Source: VRUB01 sp046758085 (GTDB taxonomy: Bacteria > Pseudomonadota > Gammaproteobacteria > Acidiferrobacterales > SPGG2). Taken from it: 5,120 nt of DNA. A program made the translations under genes and the position numbers. The DNA is taken from contig JBHHZP010000205.1 in assembly GCA_046758085.1 (NCBI GenBank), forward strand, positions 1 to 5,120. The letters are read 5' to 3'. Under the pieces are notes generated by a model that had not been told where the DNA came from, did not search any database, and worked only from the letters and a program-made list of their open reading frames with translations. Of this stretch, positions 1 to 5,120 are shown piece by piece (positions within the stretch are counted from its first letter, which is position 1; each line of letters begins with the position of its first letter).

Positions 1-271
1 GAGGGGCGCAGCCGAAGCCCAGGCCCGAAGGGGCACGAGAGGGATCTCGTGCGTCTAGGCCAGGGCCAGGGGCGAGGCCGAGCATTGACGAAGGTCCGGT
101 GAACCTTCGCCCCGCCGAGCGGGTTCGCCACGGAAGGCGAACCCCGGGCTTTCGAGCGAAGCAGGGATAGCGGGAGCGACGAAAGTCCCTTGCGCGGACC
201 GTCTGAGACAAGCGCCGAGCGAGGGAACCCGCAGGGTACGCGGGCGCAGAGTCCGGGGTGCCCTTTCTTTC

Positions 272-305
272 GGTTCCTTTCTTTGGGCACGCAAAGAAAG
301 GAACC
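272..305. repeat. perfect 14-bp-stem palindrome (dispersed-repeat type)
   Basis: GGTTCCTTTCTTTG at 272-285 is the exact reverse complement of 292-305, with the 6-nt loop GGCACG between them. The left arm is preceded by a partial copy of its own pyrimidine tract (CCCTTTCTTT, 261-270). GTGCCC at 258-263 can also pair with GGGCAC at 285-290, giving a competing fold. From general knowledge, intergenic palindromes with a GGTT(A/C)CTTTCTTT-like arm recur many times in some gammaproteobacterial genomes and are often mis-annotated as small proteins. That identity is from memory and untested here. It could also terminate transcription coming from upstream, but neither side shows a long T-tract after the stem. 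Confidence 0.6.
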
Positions 306-365
306 CGTCGTACGGGGGCGGAACCCCGGTAGTAATCAATCGCCGGTAGGCGCAGATCGCTTTGA

Positions 366-389
366 GAACTTTGGCCGATACCAAAGTTC
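366..389. repeat. 9-bp-stem inverted repeat upstream of the dehydratase
   Basis: GAACTTTGG (366-374) and CCAAAGTTC (381-389) are exact reverse complements around the 6-nt spacer CCGATA. The element lies about 75 bases before the dehydratase start and is less GC-rich than the hairpins further upstream. It could be a regulator's operator, part of a leader RNA, or one more unit of the repeat chain. The sequence does not decide between these. Confidence 0.4.
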
Positions 390-422
390 CTCCTCCGCCG
401 GAACGTGATCCGGCTAGTATAT

Positions 423-439
423 TGTCGCCGCGGGCGACA
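423..439 (+). promoter_or_regulatory. small hairpin just upstream of the dehydratase start
   Basis: TGTCGCC (423-429) pairs with GGCGACA (433-439) across a 3-nt loop, ending 23 bases before the dehydratase start codon. If transcribed it would be a stable 7-bp stem in the 5' leader. It could affect translation, or it may simply be the last unit of the upstream hairpin chain. No Shine-Dalgarno sequence is visible between it and the start codon. Confidence 0.3.
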
Positions 440-453
440 CACAAACTCATAAC

Positions 454-466
454 TCACGACTCGTGA
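454..466. promoter_or_regulatory. 13-bp palindrome overlapping the dehydratase start codon
   Basis: TCACGA (454-459) and TCGTGA (461-466) are exact reverse complements around a single central C. The right arm covers the GTG start and the first base of the following ATG. It sits at the end of a run of ACTC-containing units (443-462). It may be an operator or a repeat remnant; the size and symmetry suit either. A related CGAGTCGCGAG unit occurs twice at the far end of the window (4997-5021). Confidence 0.3.
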
Positions 467-2211
467 TGAAAAAAGGCATGCATAAAGGACTAACCCGCTA
501 TGGCGATGACCGCTTCGCACTGTTTCTGCGAAAAACGTTCATAAAGGGAATGGGTTATTCCGACGATGCGCTGGATCGGCCCATTATCGGGATTACGAAC
601 ACATTCAGTGCATACAATGCGTGCCATCGAACCGTTCCCGAGATAATAGAAGCCATCCAGCGCGGTGTCATGCTGGCCGGTGGTCTGCCTGTTGAGTTTC
701 CCATCATCTCGCTTCACGAGTCGTTTGCCTATCCTACCAGCATGTTTCTGCGCAACCTCATGGCGATGGACGCCGAGGAAATGATACGCGCGCAACCGAT
801 GGATGCGGTGGTGCTGGTCGGGGGTTGCGACAAGACCGTACCGGCCTTGCTGATGGGTGCAGCCAGCGCCAACGTACCGGCCATCCTGACAGTGACGGGA
901 CCCATGCTGACGGGCAGTCATGGTGGCGAGCGCCTCGGTGCGTGCACTGATTGCCGCCGGTTATGGGCCATGCACCGCGCAGGGGAGATCGGTGAGCGGG
1001 AGATCGAAGAAATAAGCGCCAAGCTCGTCCCCACCGCAGGCACCTGTGGCATCATGGGAACAGCAAGCACCATGGCAATGATGAGCGAGGCGTTGGGCAT
1101 GATGCTGCCCGGTGGGGCCGCCATACCCGCGGTCCATGCCGATCGCCTGCGCCATGCCGAGGCCACCGGCGCGCGTGCCGTGGGCCTTGCAAGCGAGAAC
1201 CTGACCCCCGATAAGATCATGACGCCCGAGGCCTTCGCCAACGCCTTCCGAGTACTGCTCGCAATAGGTGGATCCACTAACGGCTTGATCCACATGACGG
1301 CGGTCGCCGGGCGTCTTGGCATCGACGTCGATCTCGCGGCCGTTGACCGCCTCGGCCACGAGACGCCGGTGCTGGTCGATCTGAAACCATCGGGTCGTTA
1401 CTACATGGAGGATCTGCACAGGGCGGGCGGCCTGACCCCGGTACTGCGCGAGCTGCACTCGTTGCTTAACTCCGACTGCCTCACAGTGACAGGGCGCACT
1501 CTGAGTGCGAATCTCGAGGGCATGCCGTCATCGTGGCCGCAGGGTGTCGTTCGAACTCTGGATAACCCACTCTACCCGCAAGGCGGTATCGCGGTGCTGA
1601 CAGGCAACCTGGCGCCCGCATCGGCAATCATCAAGCACTCGGCCGCCTCACCCGATCTGCTGCAGCACACCGGCCGGGTCGTCGTGTTCGAATCGCTCGC
1701 GGACCTGGCGCAGCGCATCGATAGCGACGATCTGGACGTGCGTCCCGACGATATCCTGTTGCTGCGAAACGCCGGGCCAAAGGGCGCACCCGGGATGCCC
1801 GAAGCCGGGTCCATCCCGGTCCCGCGCAAACTCGCACGCCAAGGCGTAAAAGACATGGTGCGTATTTCCGATGCGCGCATGAGCGGTACCGCCTTCGGCA
1901 CCATCGTGTTGCACGTGAGTCCCGAGGCCACCGTTGGTGGGCCGCTGGCGCTGGTGCGAAACGGAGACACGATTCGGCTCGATGTTCCCGCGCGTCGCAT
2001 TGAGCTGCTGGTCGAAAACGACGAGTTGCGGGCGCGTCGTGATCAGTGGAGTCCACCGTCGGCTCATGCCGGCAGCGAGCGCGGATATCTCAAGCTTTTC
2101 CTCGATCACGTGCAGCAGGCGGATAAGGGGTGTGATTTCGATTTCCTGGTGAAAAATCAGCTGCCGATCGAGCCCCGTAAAAGCACCCCTGTGTTTCGCC
2201 GGGCGCGTTGA
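463..2211 (+). CDS. IlvD/Edd-family dehydratase, probable sugar-acid (aldonate) dehydratase
   Basis: The 582-residue product matches the IlvD/Edd family over its full length (usual length about 570-600). These enzymes use an Fe-S cluster and Mg2+ to remove water from a 2,3-dihydroxy acid and give a 2-keto-3-deoxy acid in the cytoplasm. Visible motifs are Cys54 (NACH), Cys122 with Asp123 and Lys124 (GGCDKT), Cys195 (GTCGIMGTA), Glu86 (HES), Glu447 (MPEAGS) and Ser474 in ISDARMSGTAFGT. By family knowledge these correspond to the cluster cysteines, metal ligands including the carbamylated lysine, and the catalytic serine. The spacing and the LHVSPEATVGGPLALV stretch resemble L-arabinonate and D-xylonate dehydratases more than amino-acid IlvD. 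The extra cysteine pair 161/164 (GACTDC) suggests a separate clade, so the substrate is unassigned. The start is GTG 463 or ATG 466 (ATG 478 is also possible). None has a clear ribosome binding site. The gene appears intact. Confidence 0.93.
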   Translation: MMKKGMHKGLTRYGDDRFALFLRKTFIKGMGYSDDALDRPIIGITNTFSAYNACHRTVPEIIEAIQRGVMLAGGLPVEFPIISLHESFAYPTSMFLRNLMAMDAEEMIRAQPMDAVVLVGGCDKTVPALLMGAASANVPAILTVTGPMLTGSHGGERLGACTDCRRLWAMHRAGEIGEREIEEISAKLVPTAGTCGIMGTASTMAMMSEALGMMLPGGAAIPAVHADRLRHAEATGARAVGLASENLTPDKIMTPEAFANAFRVLLAIGGSTNGLIHMTAVAGRLGIDVDLAAVDRLGHETPVLVDLKPSGRYYMEDLHRAGGLTPVLRELHSLLNSDCLTVTGRTLSANLEGMPSSWPQGVVRTLDNPLYPQGGIAVLTGNLAPASAIIKHSAASPDLLQHTGRVVVFESLADLAQRIDSDDLDVRPDDILLLRNAGPKGAPGMPEAGSIPVPRKLARQGVKDMVRISDARMSGTAFGTIVLHVSPEATVGGPLALVRNGDTIRLDVPARRIELLVENDELRARRDQWSPPSAHAGSERGYLKLFLDHVQQADKGCDFDFLVKNQLPIEPRKSTPVFRRAR

Positions 2212-2494
2212 TCGTCGTTGCCCGACCACGACAAGGCCTCGGTCTATCGGCGAGCCGGACACGCCGGGAACCTGCTGAACTAGGTGTTGGTGCCCTGCCA
2301 GCACGACCGGAGGCTGAGCAAGGGCCTGCGGCGATACAACCCGCGTGGCTATGCTTCCTCCGCACTCGACAACGGGTTCGGAATGGACCGATAATAGCGG
2401 GGCCAGGCGATGACATGCGAACTGCAACCGAAGGGATACGGGGCGCGCACTGGAAGTAAGTCGACCTGTCGCCGGCGATTGTTCGACAAATCGG
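2212..2494. other. intergenic gap with no supported gene
   Basis: The gap between the dehydratase stop and the first possible start of the propeller gene holds only short, unconvincing frames. A 36-codon GTG frame (2284-2394) and a TTG frame overlapping the dehydratase stop (2208-2459) have no ribosome binding site and no recognisable motif. Visible structures are a 7-bp inverted repeat with one G-T pair (2284-2290/2298-2304), not followed by a T-tract, and a perfect 10-bp palindrome TCGCCGGCGA (2469-2478). I see no classical rho-independent terminator after the dehydratase, so co-transcription with the next gene cannot be excluded. The length of the gap argues for a separate promoter. Confidence 0.5.
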
Positions 2495-4621
2495 ATGCCT
2501 GCTGCCATGTTGACAAACACGCCCTTTGTCAGGTGGTACAAGGGCTGGCGCGTAAAAATGTCAGGGACCAACATTCGCACTGCCGATGGCGCCACTTCTG
2601 CACCAATGCCCGTGCGCATGGGAATGGCGTTCCTCCTTGTCTTGGTCCTCGCCCGTCCGACCTTCGCGACCGACCTTGCCGGCCTCGCTTATGTGACCAA
2701 CTGCAATGACAACACGGTATCGAGCTACGACGTGGATGGTGCGACGGGCCAACTTGAGAATGTTCGCAATGTCGCAACGGCCAAGTGTCCCCTCAGCATT
2801 ACCGTGCACCCGTCGGGCAAGTTTGTCTACGTTCAGAACGCAGGAGCGGACTCCCTATCGCTGTACTCCGTCGACGCGGCGACGAGCGCTCTGACAGTGG
2901 TGGCGACGGTACCAACGGGGCGAGGACGCTCGCCCGGGAGAGTCACTGTCCACCCATCCGGCAAATTCCTTTACGTTGGGAACCATGATTCCAATACCAT
3001 CTCTGCCTACAGGATCGGGCCGCTAACCGGCGCACTGACATCGGTCGGCGGTTCACCATTCGCGGCAGATGCCAGGCCTGGTTCGCTGAGCGTGCATCCC
3101 GGAGGGCGATTCCTTTATACAGCAAATTTTGACGCCGACAGCATTTCAGGTTACACCATTAATCCCACGACCGGTGCATTGGCGCCGATTCCTGGCTCAC
3201 CGTTTGCCGCAGCTGCCAATCCCATGGCAATCGCTATACATCCATCCGGTAAATTCACCTATGTCGCGAACTGGGGTTCGCACGATATTTCGGTCTACCG
3301 GACCGATATAAAAAACGGCACCCTGCAAGAGGTATTGCCGCGCGTGTCGGCCGGGATAAAACCCGCGTCGATAGCCATTCGTTCCGGGTTTGCCTATGTC
3401 GCAAACATGCGCTCGCACGATATTGCGACCTACCGCATTGACGCGACAACAGGTGCCCTGCAAGAAGTAATGCCACGGGTGAAAATGGTCGGGTGGCCGG
3501 AGGTTATTGCCCTATATCCTTTCAAGAGATCTATCTATGCGACAAGCTACCAGGGAGATGAATTCTTAGTCTTGGGATTTGCGATTAATGAGGCGACGGG
3601 TGCATTGAGCCGTGGAAGCATAGTGCGCCAAGGTAAGTTAAACCGACGATCCGCCTCCTCCGCCATAGCCTTGAGCCCGCGCTCCACTCCACAACCGGCG
3701 CAAGGTGCCATTCGTGTGCTCTTTCAGGGTCCCGCAGCTCCTGTCCAGGTAGAGCTGATCCTCGATGCCTCGAACAGCATGTGGGGTCAAAGCGCGGGGA
3801 GGCGGAAGATTGATCTTGCCAAAGATGCGCTCACCTCCGTCATCCAAGGTCTTCCTTCTACAAGCCAGGTGGCGATGAGAGTCTACGGGCACCGCTATCG
3901 CCGCCAGCTAAAAGACTGTCAGGACTCCACCGTGCTTGTGCCTTTCGGCCCGCTGGAGAAGGCAAAGCTCATTGAGCAGGTCCAAGCCATCACGCCGCGC
4001 GGCATGACGCCGCTTGCCTATTCCCTAAAACAGGTGTTGTACGACTTCGGCGATGCGCCGGGCGAAAAACTGGTGATTGTGGTGACCGACGGCAACGAAA
4101 CCTGTGGGGGGGACCCGGTGGCCGCCGTTAAAGCCCTGCGCCGGCAGCGGGCAGATGTGAGAATCGAGGTGATCGGGGTAGCCATTGCCAATGTTGCCAC
4201 CAAACGCCGGCTCCAAACCATCGCCACCCTTACTCGAGGGCGCTACTACGCCGCCAAGGATGCACCGGAACTTAAGGCCGCGCTCGCGGTAGCGCTGCGC
4301 CTGGCCTTCACCGTCGAGGACCAACGCGGCATCCGGGTGGCTCACGGGATGGTCGGGGGTGAACGCTTATGTCTCGTGTCAGGCAATTACCGTATCACTG
4401 TGCGAAATCCAACGCACACGTTCGCCTTCGACAACATCGCCGTCGCCCCGGGTCAGCAGACCCGTCTCACCCTTATCCCCCAGGACCAGGCACTCGGCAA
4501 GGTCAGTCGAAGCGAAGCCCTCACGCCGCCCTGTCCGGTACCTGCGCAGCCGTCTCCCCTTGCCGAAGGCGCGCACACCCCCGAGCTTTCTCGGGCGGGC
4601 GTCGACGGGAGTGGAAACTAA
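2495..4621 (+). CDS. exported seven-bladed beta-propeller fused to a vWA domain
   Basis: The longest frame gives 708 residues. A signal peptide (residues 38-58, predicted cut TFA|TD) points to export. Residues ~64-395 form seven propeller blades of the lactonase/YVTN type, with 48-residue spacing marked by HP(S/G)G(K/R)F at 105, 153, 201 and 249 and by Y-V/T-x-N strands. Residues ~415-605 are a von Willebrand factor A domain with a complete MIDAS: Asp424, Ser426 and Ser428 (DASNS), Thr505 (MTPL) and Asp532 (VVTDGNETCGGDP). Cys475 and Cys537 may form a disulfide. Residues ~606-665 look like a small beta-sandwich, followed by a Pro-rich tail. The lactonase-like family includes 6-phosphogluconolactonases, but export and the vWA partner make a periplasmic or surface binding role more likely. 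ATG 2558 (AAGGG at 2540-2544) or ATG 2606 (a 21-residue signal peptide) may be the true start. The LsrG-like gene follows after 20 bases. Confidence 0.88.
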   Translation: MPAAMLTNTPFVRWYKGWRVKMSGTNIRTADGATSAPMPVRMGMAFLLVLVLARPTFATDLAGLAYVTNCNDNTVSSYDVDGATGQLENVRNVATAKCPLSITVHPSGKFVYVQNAGADSLSLYSVDAATSALTVVATVPTGRGRSPGRVTVHPSGKFLYVGNHDSNTISAYRIGPLTGALTSVGGSPFAADARPGSLSVHPGGRFLYTANFDADSISGYTINPTTGALAPIPGSPFAAAANPMAIAIHPSGKFTYVANWGSHDISVYRTDIKNGTLQEVLPRVSAGIKPASIAIRSGFAYVANMRSHDIATYRIDATTGALQEVMPRVKMVGWPEVIALYPFKRSIYATSYQGDEFLVLGFAINEATGALSRGSIVRQGKLNRRSASSAIALSPRSTPQPAQGAIRVLFQGPAAPVQVELILDASNSMWGQSAGRRKIDLAKDALTSVIQGLPSTSQVAMRVYGHRYRRQLKDCQDSTVLVPFGPLEKAKLIEQVQAITPRGMTPLAYSLKQVLYDFGDAPGEKLVIVVTDGNETCGGDPVAAVKALRRQRADVRIEVIGVAIANVATKRRLQTIATLTRGRYYAAKDAPELKAALAVALRLAFTVEDQRGIRVAHGMVGGERLCLVSGNYRITVRNPTHTFAFDNIAVAPGQQTRLTLIPQDQALGKVSRSEALTPPCPVPAQPSPLAEGAHTPELSRAGVDGSGN
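2606..2668 (+). other. signal peptide of the propeller-vWA protein
   Basis: Starting from ATG 2606, the 21 residues have a short Arg-containing n-region (MPVR), a hydrophobic core (MGMAFLLVLVLA) and a c-region ending TFA before TD, which fits signal peptidase I. No lipobox cysteine follows the core, so this is not a lipoprotein signal. Starts further upstream would add 20-37 residues of polar n-region, which is long for a Sec signal. That is a reason to suspect the annotated start is too early. Confidence 0.7.
4580..4595 (+). other. hairpin near the 3' end of the propeller-vWA gene
   Basis: CCCGAG (4580-4585) pairs with CTCGGG (4590-4595) over the loop CTTT, inside the last codons of the propeller-vWA gene and 46 bases before the next start codon. 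No T-tract follows, so it is not a convincing terminator. If formed it could stabilise the upstream mRNA or tune expression of the downstream gene. The Pro/Gly-rich coding sequence may also produce it by chance. Confidence 0.25.
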
Positions 4622-4630
4622 TCGCTACCC

Positions 4631-4635
4631 GGGAG
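4631..4635 (+). promoter_or_regulatory. ribosome binding site of the LsrG-like gene
   Basis: GGGAG lies six bases before ATG 4642, a good Shine-Dalgarno match and spacing. It supports 4642 over the much longer upstream open frame that begins at 4369 and overlaps the propeller-vWA gene. It is the clearest ribosome binding site in the window. Confidence 0.7.
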
Positions 4636-4641
4636 AAAACC

Positions 4642-4932
4642 ATGAGCCATTTCGCCATCATCGTTACAGTCAAGCTTAAACCTGGAGCCACTGAGGAATT
4701 TCAGCGGCTGATCCTGGTCAATGCTGCCGCATCGAGGCAGGAGCCGAAGTGCCACCGTTTTGATGTACTTGTATCCGAGGAGGACGAGAACACGCTATTT
4801 TTCTACGAAGAGTACACCGATGCCGCAGCGCTTGAAACGCATCGCAACACACCCCACTACAAGACCTTCCGAGAAGCCACGGATGATGTGGTGTTGGATC
4901 GTAAGATCCAGCGTTGTTCAGTCATTAGTTAG
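4642..4932 (+). CDS. ABM-domain protein, LsrG-like (putative quinol monooxygenase/isomerase family)
   Basis: The 96-residue product has the size and pattern of the dimeric alpha/beta-barrel ABM family (antibiotic biosynthesis monooxygenase, YgiN, LsrG). Residues 4-12 form the first strand, 16-31 a helix, RFDVL (39-43) and LFFYEEY (52-58) the middle strands, and ALETHRNTPHYKTF (63-76) the signature helix. RFDVL followed by TPHYKT recalls E. coli LsrG, which isomerises phosphorylated AI-2 breakdown intermediates. Many relatives have unknown substrates, so the gene name is not assigned. No signal peptide is present, so it should be cytoplasmic, unlike its upstream partner. It begins 20 bases after the propeller-vWA stop with a strong ribosome binding site, so the two are probably co-transcribed. 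It seems complete, with stop TAG at 4930-4932. Confidence 0.85.
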   Translation: MSHFAIIVTVKLKPGATEEFQRLILVNAAASRQEPKCHRFDVLVSEEDENTLFFYEEYTDAAALETHRNTPHYKTFREATDDVVLDRKIQRCSVIS

Positions 4933-4940
4933 GACACAAC

Positions 4941-4987
4941 TCCAAATATTCACCGCAGAGCGCGCGGAGACCGCAGAGAGATTTGGA
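4941..4987. repeat. inverted repeat enclosing a tandem ACCGCAGAG element
   Basis: TCCAAAT (4941-4947) and ATTTGGA (4981-4987) are exact reverse complements around a 33-base interior. The interior holds ACCGCAGAG twice (4952-4960 and 4970-4978), at an 18-base period. Purine-rich ACCGCAGAG-type repeats are frequent between genes in many environmental bacterial genomes (general recollection, not checked). The element starts 8 bases after the LsrG-like stop. With its long loop and no T-tract it is at best a weak terminator. Confidence 0.5.
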
Positions 4988-4996
4988 ATTCAGTAG

Positions 4997-5021
4997 CGAG
5001 TCGCGAGTTCCGAGTCGCGAG
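4997..5021. repeat. direct repeat CGAGTCGCGAG, two copies
   Basis: The 11-mer CGAGTCGCGAG occurs at 4997-5007 and 5011-5021, separated by TTC (14-base period). Each copy contains the self-complementary core TCGCGA. The reverse complement reads as CTCGCGACTCG units, resembling the ACTC-rich run (443-462) just before the dehydratase start. The two sites may belong to one repeat family bracketing the three genes, but they are short and imperfectly matched. Confidence 0.5.
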
Positions 5022-5066
5022 GGCAAGCTTGGTGCGGTGGCTTCTGCATGCTGCAAGCGCTGCCTG

Positions 5067-5120
5067 CTAGCCCAACTTTCGCAACTCAGCGATCAAAATC
5101 GCCAATTTCGTGTATTGGGA
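5067..5120 (-). CDS. possible 3' end of a minus-strand gene (partial)
   Basis: Reading the minus strand from the window edge, 17 codons run to a TAG stop at 5069-5067 and give SQYTKLAILIAELRKLG. This has the amphipathic, helix-like character of a real protein C-terminus. It would be convergent with the LsrG-like gene, with the repeats between the two stops. Seventeen codons are too few to prove coding. A plus-strand frame from ATG 5048 also stays open to the edge, so this call is weak and the product is unknown. Confidence 0.25.
   Translation of the reverse strand, partial: SQYTKLAILIAELRKLG

Larger units (their letters stand above)
1..462. repeat. non-coding region packed with inverted repeats
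   Basis: No believable gene is visible here; the open frames on both strands are low-complexity and rich in Arg, Pro and Ser. Many short inverted repeats follow one another. Those read directly are: 33-40/45-52 (8 bp, 4-nt loop), 89-95/103-109 (7 bp), 121-129/136-144 (9 bp, 6-nt loop), 186-197/215-226 (12 pairs with one mismatch and one G-T pair), 228-232/240-244 (5 bp), 272-285/292-305 (14 bp), 313-317/324-328 (5 bp), 366-374/381-389 (9 bp), 397-401/410-414 (5 bp) and 423-429/433-439 (7 bp). An alternative stem, 146-154 with 180-189 (one bulge), competes with the 186-226 stem. Such chains are typical of dispersed intergenic repeat elements. A structured leader RNA for the dehydratase gene is the alternative. 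The boundaries of any element cannot be set from one copy. Confidence 0.65.

Noticed and set aside
418..423. TATATT as a -10 box for the dehydratase
   Set aside because: No -35 match lies at normal spacing (395-400 is CCGCCG) and there is no extended -10 TG, so it is probably just a local AT-rich patch.
55..450. 131-codon minus-strand frame in the 5' region
   Set aside because: It runs through the hairpin chain and gives an Arg/Pro/Ser-rich sequence of the kind produced by spurious translation of intergenic repeats.
2212..2394. Possible decayed continuation of the dehydratase frame (stops at 2209, 2281 and 2392)
   Set aside because: The dehydratase already has full family length, and the readthrough residues match nothing I recognise.
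2208..2459. TTG-start frame overlapping the dehydratase stop
   Set aside because: It has no ribosome binding site and a low-complexity Arg/Ala/Pro-rich product with no family resemblance.
1648..2619. 323-codon open frame on the minus strand
   Set aside because: It lies antisense to the conserved dehydratase C-terminus, crosses the gap and enters the propeller gene. Its product shows no recognisable motif and is what GC-rich antisense DNA often yields.
4369..4641. Upstream extension of the LsrG-like frame
   Set aside because: It overlaps the vWA gene's C-terminus in another frame and encodes an unlikely Arg/Pro-rich sequence. ATG 4642 has the ribosome binding site and the correct family length.
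4951..5021. CRISPR-like array
   Set aside because: There are only two copies of each unit, units of 9-11 bases and spacers of 3-9 bases; nothing matches CRISPR geometry.

Overview
The window looks like GC-rich proteobacterial DNA (about 60% GC by eye). A gammaproteobacterium is my best guess, from the codon use and from the style of the intergenic repeats, but nothing here fixes the taxon. It carries three complete plus-strand genes flanked by repeat-rich non-coding DNA.

Layout: (1) Positions 1-462 hold no convincing gene. They hold a dense chain of inverted repeats, including a perfect 14-bp-stem hairpin at 272-305 and a 9-bp-stem hairpin at 366-389. (2) Positions 463-2211 encode a full-length IlvD/Edd-family dehydratase. 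Its three Fe-S cysteines, metal ligands and catalytic-serine motif are all visible. It resembles the sugar-acid (aldonate) dehydratases more than the branched-chain amino-acid enzyme IlvD. (3) Positions 2212-2494 are a gap with no supported gene. (4) Positions 2495-4621 encode an exported two-part protein: a seven-bladed lactonase/YVTN-type beta-propeller, then a von Willebrand factor A domain with an intact MIDAS metal site, then a small beta-rich C-terminal segment. (5) Twenty bases downstream, with a good ribosome binding site, 4642-4932 encodes a 96-residue ABM-fold protein that closely recalls LsrG. (6) Positions 4933-5120 hold short tandem and inverted repeats and possibly the last 17 codons of a minus-strand gene.

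How the genes may work together: the propeller-vWA gene and the LsrG-like gene are spaced like an operon. The dehydratase and the LsrG-like protein could both act on sugar-derived keto or phosphorylated intermediates. The propeller has a lactonase-type fold, but its signal peptide and vWA partner suggest an extracytoplasmic binding or scaffold role rather than catalysis. Any shared pathway is inference. The most unusual items are the propeller-vWA fusion and the hairpin-packed 5' region.
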